The position numbers and the translations under genes are program-made. Of a stretch of DNA of 5,547 nt, positions 1 through 5,547 are shown in pieces (positions within the stretch are counted from its first letter, which is position 1; every line of letters starts with the position of its first letter). The DNA is taken from NCBI GenBank assembly GCA_025352915.1, contig JANXSA010000047.1, positions 1 to 5,547 of the forward strand, read 5' to 3'. The notes below the pieces were generated by a model. The model ran no database searches, had not been told where the DNA came from, and saw only the letters and a program-made list of their open reading frames with translations. This DNA comes from Rhodospirillales bacterium (GTDB lineage: Bacteria; Pseudomonadota; Alphaproteobacteria; Acetobacterales; Acetobacteraceae).

Positions 1-8
1 TAATGGAT

Positions 9-29
9 AGAAGTTTTTGCTTCTTTTTT
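9..29 (+). terminator. Possible terminator for a convergent plus-strand gene
   Basis: On the plus strand AGAAG (9-13) pairs with CTTCT (20-24) across the loop TTTTTG and is followed directly by five more T residues. This would stop transcription of a gene entering from the left edge. It shares bases with the palindrome at 20-39. Confidence 0.4.
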
Positions 30-39
30 CAAAAAGAAG
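20..39. repeat. Perfect palindrome CTTCTTTTT / AAAAAGAAG
   Basis: Nine bases (20-28) are the exact reverse complement of 31-39, with two bases between. AT-rich palindromes of this form near gene ends are something I associate with Acetobacteraceae genomes, which is a recollection and not a search result. It can act as a hairpin on either strand. Confidence 0.6.
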
Positions 40-52
40 AGCTTTCTTCCTT
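31..52 (-). terminator. Intrinsic terminator after glf
   Basis: On the minus strand AAGGAAGA (52-45) can pair with TCTTCTTT (40-33) across the loop AAGC, with one G-U pair, and the run of T continues to 31. It starts about 20 bases after the glf TGA. Its AT-rich composition stands out from the GC-rich genes. The stem is weak in GC, so efficiency is uncertain. Confidence 0.5.
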
Positions 53-71
53 ACCACGCAACACCGTCACT

Positions 72-1259
<1,188 letters not shown>

Positions 1260-2366
1260 TCAGCTGCCCACCGTTTCTATGATTAGGCCGACATCCAGGA
1301 CCGGCGCCGTGCCGGGCGGTGGCACCGGCTGCGGCACGGCGGCGAAGTGCTGGCCGAGCACCAGTGATGTCGCCTCCAGCGAGCGCCAGTTACCCGCGTG
1401 ACTGCGCAGTTCGAACACTCGCGTGCCAGCGCGGCAGAACAGCAGGTTGGCCAGCCCGGCGCCGTGCAGGCTGACGACGGTTTCGGCACGGCTGAGCAGG
1501 CCGGCGATTTCCTCGATGCCCGCCCGGCCGGGCTCCAGCGCCACGAAACCTGCGCGCAGCAAGCCGATCAAAAGCTCGCCGGTGTTGCTGAAATTTCGGC
1601 CCTGCAACGGGCCACGACCGCGGCGGTCGGCGATGTCGTCGAAGCGGTGCAGGAACACCTTTAGAGTGCCGCTGTCGCCGTCCAGCCCCCAGGCGCGCAG
1701 CGCCGCTGCACGCGCGTGACGCAGCCCGGCGAACGACATTGACCAGACCGGAGTGCGGTCTATCGTTGACTGCCGTCGCGCCAACACCAGTTGGCGGAGC
1801 CGCGCACCGCCAACATCGACCGCCGCCTCGACGGGATGGCCGAACGCGGCGGCGAACAGGCGGACCTGGTTGGGGAATTTCGGCCGGTGGCCGACGAGGA
1901 ACCGGATGTCGGGGAATATCGCCTGCGCGCGTCGAAGCATCAGCGCATAGGGCCGCGTATCGTGCACGAAATGGCCGAAATTGTCCGAGCCCTGCACAGT
2001 GTCGATCATCAACACCGTCTCATCCACCACACGGCTCGGTGTGAGTTGTTTTTCGTCGAAGCCGACGGTGCCGCTGGCTTCGTCCCAATGCCCCTGCAGC
2101 CAGGATACGGTGCGCCAACCGGGAGGCATGTAATGGATCGCCTCGTTGATCAGCAACCCCTGCCAGACCACGCCGGCGCCGGGCACGATCATGGCGTCGT
2201 TCAGCACCACGAGGTCGTCTGGCATGTCGGCGATCCGCAGGCCGTCCGAGGCAATCTCGCGCTCGGCCGTGCGGCTGCCCGGGATGTACTGCACCGCAGG
2301 GTGGCGGATCAGATCGTCGAAGCTCGCAGGGCGGCAGCGCAGCCAGGACCCGACAACGGCGCTCAT
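1260..2366 (-). CDS. GT61 (DUF563) family glycosyltransferase, second copy
   Basis: This is a predicted cytoplasmic sugar transferase of 368 residues with no signal peptide or membrane segment visible. The DUF563/GT61 hallmarks are NFGHFVHD (129-136), the nucleotide-sugar-domain motif SLHGAGLANLLFC (299-311) and VFELRSH (317-323). It is a paralogue of the upstream gene: the 131 residues from Trp208 to Gly338 match at about 119 positions by eye, whereas the region before that matches at only about 57%. It ends at ETVGS, lacking the roughly 85-residue C-terminal domain of its neighbour. The ATG at 2366 lies 6 bases after the upstream TAA, and its TGA touches the glf ATG, so it is inside a tight operon. 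Donor and acceptor cannot be read from sequence; adjacency to glf makes UDP-galactofuranose a possible donor, which would be unusual for the family. Family call is strong, substrate unknown. Confidence 0.9.
   Translation of the reverse strand: MSAVVGSWLRCRPASFDDLIRHPAVQYIPGSRTAEREIASDGLRIADMPDDLVVLNDAMIVPGAGVVWQGLLINEAIHYMPPGWRTVSWLQGHWDEASGTVGFDEKQLTPSRVVDETVLMIDTVQGSDNFGHFVHDTRPYALMLRRAQAIFPDIRFLVGHRPKFPNQVRLFAAAFGHPVEAAVDVGGARLRQLVLARRQSTIDRTPVWSMSFAGLRHARAAALRAWGLDGDSGTLKVFLHRFDDIADRRGRGPLQGRNFSNTGELLIGLLRAGFVALEPGRAGIEEIAGLLSRAETVVSLHGAGLANLLFCRAGTRVFELRSHAGNWRSLEATSLVLGQHFAAVPQPVPPPGTAPVLDVGLIIETVGS
1353..1745 (-). repeat. Duplicated C-terminal block of GT61 genes, copy 2
   Basis: This 393-base stretch codes for residues 208-338 of the downstream GT61 protein and pairs with 2721-3113 at a constant offset of 1368 bases. 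By eye about 119 of 131 amino acids match. In a sampled part (1421-1500 against 2789-2868) 77 of 80 bases match, so silent positions are conserved too. Flanking coding sequence on both sides diverges much more. Confidence 0.85.
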
Positions 2367-2372
2367 GCCCGC

Positions 2373-2630
2373 TTAATCCACTTGCTGGATGGTGATGGCG
2401 GGCCCAGCGATCTCGCCGGTGATCTCCTGCGGACGCACCACGATCTGGCCCGGACCGACCACCGCCGAAACCTCCCACAGGCGCGAATTCTGCGGCGAGC
2501 CCCGCACCTCGATGCGGTCATTCACCTTCAGCACTCCGAAGCCGTTGTCACTGTCAAGGATGGTCGACCGCGGGGCGAAGCTGATGCCGGTGCTGTTGAC
2601 CGTCGCGCCGCCCTTGCGGCGGCTGATCTT
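2373..2630 (-). other. C-terminal accessory domain of the first GT61 protein
   Basis: The codons for residues 368-452 encode a segment with no counterpart in the downstream paralogue. It begins with a basic stretch and continues with alternating hydrophobic and polar residues and frequent Gly/Asp/Asn turns. The pattern (Gly-Phe, then VNDRIEVRGS, Asn, a V-S-A-V strand, IVVRP, and a final ITI strand) resembles short beta domains found attached to phage structural and secreted carbohydrate-related proteins; this resemblance is a recollection of pattern, not a database match. A glycan-binding or oligomerisation role is a guess. Confidence 0.5.
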
Positions 2631-3731
2631 GCCGTGCATGGCCACCACGATCGCATCGACATCCAGGAACGGCTCCTGGCCCGGCGCCGGCACCGGCTGC
2701 ACCACCGCGCCGAAGCGATGGCCCAGCACCAGCGAGGTTGCCTCCAGCGAGCGCCAGTTGCCCTCATGGCTGCGCAGTTCGAACACCCGCGTGCCAGGGC
2801 GGCAGAACAGCAGGTTGGCCAACCCGGCGCCGTGCAGGCTGACAACGGTTTCGGCACGGCTGAGCAGGCTGGCGATCTCCTCGATGCCGGCCCGGCCGGG
2901 CTCCAGCGCCACGAAGCCCGCCCGCAACATGCCGATGAGCAGTTCATCGGTATTGGTAAAGTTGCGGCCGTACAGCAGGCCGCGGGCACGGCGGTCGGCA
3001 ATGTCGTCGAAGCGGTGTAGGAATACCTTCAACGTGCCTCCGCCGCCATCCAGCCCCCAGGCACGCAGGGCGGCGGCGCGGGCATGGCGCAGCCCGGCGA
3101 AGGGCATCGACCAGGGCTCGCCGCCCATCATCGATTGCCGGCGCGCCAGCACCACCTGATTCAGCCAGGCGCCCTTTGTGTCGATCCGCGCTTCGAACGA
3201 CTGGCCAAAGGCGGCGGCGAACAGGCGCTCCTGGTTGGGGAAGTGCAGCCGGGCGCCGTGAAAGCGCAGCGTCGGGAACAGCGCGCGGGCGCGTTGCAGG
3301 ATCAGCGCATACGGCAGAGTGTCATGCACAAAATGACCGAAATTGGCCGCCCCCACCATCATGTCCAGCGGCAGGACCGGTTGTTCCAGCGTATGGGTCG
3401 GCGTCAACAGGCTGGTCGGCAGGTCGATGCTCTCGCTCTCGGCATCGTATTTGCCGGGCAGCCAGGACACGCTGCGCCAGTTGCCGGGCAGGTTCTGGAT
3501 GGTGTCACCAACCCACAACCCCTGCCAGACGATCCCGGCGTTCGGCACCATCATGGCATCGCGCAACACCACCAGATCGTCCGGCGTGTCGGCGATGTTC
3601 AGGCCCACCACGGCGATCGTGCGTTCCGGCGGCCGGCTGGCGGGGATGTACTGCGCCGCGGGGTGGCGGGCGAGGTCGTCGAAGGTGACGTGACGGAAGC
3701 GCACCGTCGGACCGCTGGCGGTGGCGCTCAT
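2373..3731 (-). CDS. GT61 (DUF563) family glycosyltransferase with C-terminal beta-rich extension
   Basis: This is a 452-residue glycosyltransferase. The catalytic part covers roughly residues 1-366 and shows the GT61/DUF563 motifs NFGHFVHD (130-137), SLHGAGLANLLFC (298-310) and VFELRSH (317-323). A basic linker (KISRRKGG, 368-375) leads into an extra segment to residue 452, rich in Val, Ile, Gly and Asp (for example VNDRIEVRGS at 403-412 and a final AITIQQ), which looks like a small beta-sandwich or barrel domain. Such a domain is absent from the downstream paralogue. The frame stays open to 4436, but the first 235 codons there are an Arg/Pro-rich shadow of the methyltransferase. The ATG at 3731 is preferred because AGGA sits 7 bases upstream, because the protein then starts like its paralogue (MSA...FDDL.RHPA.QYIP), and because it makes the classic ATGA overlap with the methyltransferase stop. 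Substrates are not predictable. Confidence 0.9.
   Translation of the reverse strand: MSATASGPTVRFRHVTFDDLARHPAAQYIPASRPPERTIAVVGLNIADTPDDLVVLRDAMMVPNAGIVWQGLWVGDTIQNLPGNWRSVSWLPGKYDAESESIDLPTSLLTPTHTLEQPVLPLDMMVGAANFGHFVHDTLPYALILQRARALFPTLRFHGARLHFPNQERLFAAAFGQSFEARIDTKGAWLNQVVLARRQSMMGGEPWSMPFAGLRHARAAALRAWGLDGGGGTLKVFLHRFDDIADRRARGLLYGRNFTNTDELLIGMLRAGFVALEPGRAGIEEIASLLSRAETVVSLHGAGLANLLFCRPGTRVFELRSHEGNWRSLEATSLVLGHRFGAVVQPVPAPGQEPFLDVDAIVVAMHGKISRRKGGATVNSTGISFAPRSTILDSDNGFGVLKVNDRIEVRGSPQNSRLWEVSAVVGPGQIVVRPQEITGEIAGPAITIQQVD
2721..3113 (-). repeat. Duplicated C-terminal block of GT61 genes, copy 1
   Basis: This stretch codes for residues 207-337 of the upstream GT61 protein and is the partner of 1353-1745, in direct orientation. 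The block includes the SLHGAGLANLLFC motif and the preceding helices. Its edges are fairly sharp: just before Trp207 the two proteins differ in sequence and length by one residue, and after Gly337 they diverge before the extension domain. Confidence 0.85.
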
Positions 3732-4393
3732 GCCACGATCCTGACGGCGGCCTGCTGATGGCTCGGCACCAGGCCGACATACTCGTAGGCGCGGCCGCTG
3801 GCCTGGATGAATTCGGCGAAGGCGCGGAATTCGTGCACCTCCCAGCCGGGGTAGTTGAAATACTCGTCGAACACCAAGATCGTGCCTGGCACGATCCGGT
3901 CGCGCAGCTGGCCCAGGATGGTCTGGGTGGAGCTGTATAGGTCGCAGTCGATATGCGCGAACGAGACCGGGCCGGGATGACCGTCGCAGAAGCCCGGCAG
4001 GGTGCGGTCGAACAGCCCGACCACCAGCTCCACATTGGGCCGCACCGCCGGCAGGGTGCTGCTGGCGAAAACGCCGCGCGGAAAGCCGGGGCGCCATGCC
4101 TCCGGCAGGCCGGCGAAGCTGTCGAAGCCGAACACGGTTTCCTGCAACCGCTCGGCGATGAAATTGATCGTGCGCGCGCTGGCGACGCCGAATTCCAGCA
4201 CCAGGCCGGGGATGGTCCGCAGCCGGAGAGCGGCCTCTAGCAGCGCGGTATCGTTGCCGTGGCGGGCGGCGCGTTGCATCCGGCGCTGGGCATAGGCCGC
4301 CGAGGTCACGGCGGCGGTCAGGAAATCGATGCGGTCGATGTCGAATGAGTCCTGGCGGCGGCCGAACATCTCGCGCTCGACCGTCACGCGCAC
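3728..4393 (-). CDS. TylF/MycF-like class I SAM-dependent O-methyltransferase
   Basis: This is a predicted sugar O-methyltransferase of 221 residues. The SAM site is VLEFGVASARTINFIA (65-80), followed by FGFDSFAGLPE (88-98), in which Asp91 should hold the SAM ribose. AHIDCDLYSST (146-156, Asp149/Asp151) and the DEYFNYPGWEVHE segment (176-188, Asp176/Glu177) match the metal- and substrate-binding acids of the TylF/MycF/NovP group, which methylate sugar hydroxyls in a Mg-dependent way. The usual family fold is complete, and no membrane segment is present. Its stop overlaps the next ATG (ATGA), so it is coupled to the GT61 gene. The start is uncertain: GTG at 4393 is the first conventional codon, with only a purine-rich stretch 12 bases upstream, but the same frame continues upstream as LTEEEIARL from a CTG at 4420 that has GGAG 8 bases ahead. 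The target is probably a sugar in the glycan made here; that is inference. Confidence 0.88.
   Translation of the reverse strand: MRVTVEREMFGRRQDSFDIDRIDFLTAAVTSAAYAQRRMQRAARHGNDTALLEAALRLRTIPGLVLEFGVASARTINFIAERLQETVFGFDSFAGLPEAWRPGFPRGVFASSTLPAVRPNVELVVGLFDRTLPGFCDGHPGPVSFAHIDCDLYSSTQTILGQLRDRIVPGTILVFDEYFNYPGWEVHEFRAFAEFIQASGRAYEYVGLVPSHQQAAVRIVA
3739..3742 (-). promoter_or_regulatory. Ribosome binding site of the first GT61 gene
   Basis: AGGA lies 7 bases before the ATG at 3731, inside the end of the methyltransferase gene. It fixes the start and supports rejection of the long upstream open frame. Confidence 0.6.
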
Positions 4394-4428
4394 GAGCCGG
4401 GCGATCTCTTCTTCGGTCAGGGCACAAT

Positions 4429-4432
4429 CTCC
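4429..4432 (-). promoter_or_regulatory. Candidate ribosome binding site for an upstream CTG start
   Basis: GGAG sits 8 bases before the in-frame CTG at 4420-4418. It is the best Shine-Dalgarno match in front of the methyltransferase and would add nine residues (LTEEEIARL) to its N terminus. The added residues look like the start of an amphipathic helix rather than random shadow translation. Confidence 0.4.
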
Positions 4433-4458
4433 GCACGCGGCATGCGGGGCGTCATGCC
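4431..4458 (-). promoter_or_regulatory. Two competing leader hairpins upstream of the methyltransferase
   Basis: Reading on the minus strand, GGCATG (4458-4453) can pair with CATGCC (4444-4439) across an 8-base loop. Alternatively CCGCATG (4447-4441) can pair with CGTGCGG (4437-4431) across the loop CCG, with one G-U pair. The two share the CATG bases and cannot form together. The second one ends in the first two G residues of the GGAG ribosome binding site. In DNA this GC-rich such pairings arise easily by chance. Confidence 0.25.
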
Positions 4459-4465
4459 AGACCCG

Positions 4466-4495
4466 ATGGTATCACCGCGCGGCCCGCCCGATCAA
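4466..4495 (-). promoter_or_regulatory. Possible sigma-70 type promoter
   Basis: On the minus strand TTGATC (4495-4490) and TACCAT (4471-4466) are separated by 18 bases; each matches four of six consensus positions. It falls in the only sizeable gap between genes of this operon (4394-4517), so a secondary promoter here is reasonable. Weak by sequence alone. Confidence 0.3.
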
Positions 4496-4517
4496 ACGAC
4501 CGAACGGTTACCGCGCA

Positions 4518-5483
4518 TCATTTCGCCCGCAGGAACACGCCAGTATCCGTACAAAACACTGCCCGCCCGGTGATCTGGGCGATCTGGTGCGCCTGGCCGG
4601 AATCACTCTCCACGAACAGGGTGCCGCCCATCACCTGGTAAACATCGGCTTTGTAGCGGCCATAAAGCTGGAGCCGCCGGCGGGTCTCGGCGTCGGGCAG
4701 GTTCAGCATGATCAGCTCGTCGAAGCGGATGTCGTGCCGGGCCAGCCATTCGGTGGTCTGCGCGCGGTATTTCTCCAGCCGCGAAGTGACGACGGCGCCG
4801 AGCTTGAAGGTGGGGCGCAGCTTCAGCGGCGCGTTGAGCACGTACTGCTCATACAGCCCGCCATCATTGCTGTTCTCCGGCGGCCCGTCGGGGCACAGCA
4901 CGCCGTCCATGTCGCACAGATAGCCCTCGCTGATCGAGTGGTGCATCAGGTTCCACTCGAACACCCGCGGGCCCGGCACCATCTCGAAGGTGATGTCGGC
5001 GTCGGGCGGGTTGTGGCTGGAATTGAAGATGGCGAGGAAGGTGAAGCGATAACGCCCATCGGCCATCAGCTCGGCATGGCGCGCGCGGAAGCGGCGGATT
5101 GCCGCCCCGGTGTTCACCGTGTCATCCACCACCAGCCCGGAGATCGGCTCGCCATCGCGCGCGCGGCCCGCCAGCCGGTGATGCGCGCGGCTCCAGCGGT
5201 TGGTGTCGCGCTGCGCCAGTTCGCCGGCGGCGAGGTCGGCCAGCGAAACCAGCGGCAGGTTGAGATGCAGCGCCACCATCGCCGCCGGCATCAGCCCGCT
5301 GCGCGGCAAGCCAACGACGAAATCGTAGTTCTCGGACACCAGGTGCAGATGGCGCTTCACCACGTTGCTCAGCTCGGCGATCGTGCGCATGTGCAGCTTC
5401 TGCCCGAGCGACGGCATCACCGCATCGTTGGTGCGGCGCCAAAGGCTGCGCAGGTCGATGGCGGGGCTGTCCATGGGGCGCAT
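4518..5483 (-). CDS. Phosphoribosyltransferase-HAD phosphatase fusion, candidate ribofuranosyltransferase
   Basis: The 321-residue protein has two domains. Residues about 30-165 form a type I phosphoribosyltransferase-like domain: VVGLPRSGL (56-64) is the pyrophosphate-loop region and LVVDDTVNTGAAI (117-129) the PRPP-binding strand with its Asp-Asp pair, ending Ala-Ala where Thr/Ser is common. Residues about 185-321 form a HAD-type phosphatase domain: DMDGV (191-195, nucleophile Asp191 and acid Asp193), VVTSR (231-235, motif II), Lys278 as a likely motif III lysine, and VESD (291-294) as motif IV acids. Dual-domain proteins of this logic in Klebsiella O-antigen loci are known to attach phosphoribose from PRPP to a glycan and then remove the 5-phosphate, giving ribofuranose. 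Whether this protein is an orthologue, with the same domain order, is inference; a nucleotide-salvage role is a weaker alternative given the glycan neighbours. ATG 5483 directly follows an in-frame TGA; a second ATG lies at 5474. No strong ribosome binding site is seen. Confidence 0.85.
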   Translation of the reverse strand: MRPMDSPAIDLRSLWRRTNDAVMPSLGQKLHMRTIAELSNVVKRHLHLVSENYDFVVGLPRSGLMPAAMVALHLNLPLVSLADLAAGELAQRDTNRWSRAHHRLAGRARDGEPISGLVVDDTVNTGAAIRRFRARHAELMADGRYRFTFLAIFNSSHNPPDADITFEMVPGPRVFEWNLMHHSISEGYLCDMDGVLCPDGPPENSNDGGLYEQYVLNAPLKLRPTFKLGAVVTSRLEKYRAQTTEWLARHDIRFDELIMLNLPDAETRRRLQLYGRYKADVYQVMGGTLFVESDSGQAHQIAQITGRAVFCTDTGVFLRAK

Positions 5484-5547
5484 TCATCCGGCGGTGAATC
5501 CAGCCGCCGTTGTGCCCCCAGACCATGCCCGGCCGCAATGGCCCACG
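5484..5547 (-). other. Right-edge flank, possible end of an upstream gene
   Basis: The 64 bases before the PRTase-HAD gene contain a frame, open from the window edge, that ends in TGA at 5486-5484, directly touching the ATG at 5483. The same abutting TGAATG arrangement occurs between the second GT61 gene and glf, so this may be the last 20 or so codons of another operon gene. The fragment (ending GTTAGFTAG) is too short to recognise, and the other two frames are also open here. Confidence 0.2.

Noticed and set aside
1791..3020. Plus-strand open frame of 409 codons spanning both GT61 genes
   Set aside because: It is antisense to two genuine paralogous genes. It runs across the gap between them and has repeated His/Ala/Arg-rich composition that simply mirrors the duplicated sense strand.
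1353..3113. The paired 393-base blocks considered as a mobile element or recombination site
   Set aside because: They lie wholly within coding sequence of two homologous genes, in the same frame, with no transposase, terminal inverted repeats or target duplications. Paralogy with conversion explains them.
3084..3758. Plus-strand open frames opposite the N-terminal part of the first GT61 gene
   Set aside because: No family motifs; explained by the low stop-codon frequency of the complementary strand in GC-rich coding DNA.
3732..4436. Upstream extension of the first GT61 frame, which would make a 687-residue fusion protein
   Set aside because: The added 235 codons are Arg/Pro-rich and lie out of frame over the methyltransferase, whose motifs are intact. 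The ATG at 3731 has a proper ribosome binding site and matches the paralogue's N terminus.
5122..5538. Minus-strand open frame overlapping the start of the PRTase-HAD gene
   Set aside because: It is mostly an Arg/Ala/Pro-rich shadow in another frame. The first 18 or so codons have GC-rich third positions, but nothing recognisable follows.

Overview
The window is a compact polysaccharide-biosynthesis operon read entirely on the minus strand (right to left). The DNA is GC-rich with strongly GC-biased third codon positions, which produces long arginine/proline/alanine-rich shadow frames. Together with the gene types and an AT-rich palindromic terminator at the left edge of a kind I associate with Acetobacteraceae, this suggests an alphaproteobacterium, possibly of that family. 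The assignment is inference, since no ribosomal or other marker gene is present.

In transcription order the layout is: (1) 5483-4518, a two-domain protein with a PRPP-type phosphoribosyltransferase domain followed by a HAD-type phosphatase domain; (2) a 124-base gap with a possible promoter and two competing leader hairpins; (3) 4393-3728, a TylF/MycF-like SAM-dependent O-methyltransferase whose start is ambiguous (GTG 4393, or an upstream CTG at 4420 with a better ribosome binding site); (4) 3731-2373, a GT61/DUF563 glycosyltransferase with an extra beta-rich C-terminal domain, overlapping the methyltransferase by ATGA; (5) 2366-1260, a second GT61 glycosyltransferase paralogous to the first; (6) 1259-72, UDP-galactopyranose mutase (glf), whose ATG directly abuts the previous stop codon; (7) positions 9-52, an AT-rich cluster of overlapping inverted repeats that probably ends transcription.

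The genes fit one job: making a surface glycan with furanose sugars. Glf supplies UDP-galactofuranose, the PRTase-HAD protein could add ribofuranose directly from PRPP and remove the 5-phosphate, the two GT61 enzymes would make further linkages, and the methyltransferase would O-methylate a sugar. The sharpest sequence observation is that the two GT61 genes are about 57% identical in their N-terminal halves but about 91% identical over a 131-residue C-terminal block, with near-identical DNA there. This points to recent gene conversion, or to selection for swapping acceptor or donor halves. No CRISPR array, tRNA, rRNA or insertion sequence was seen.
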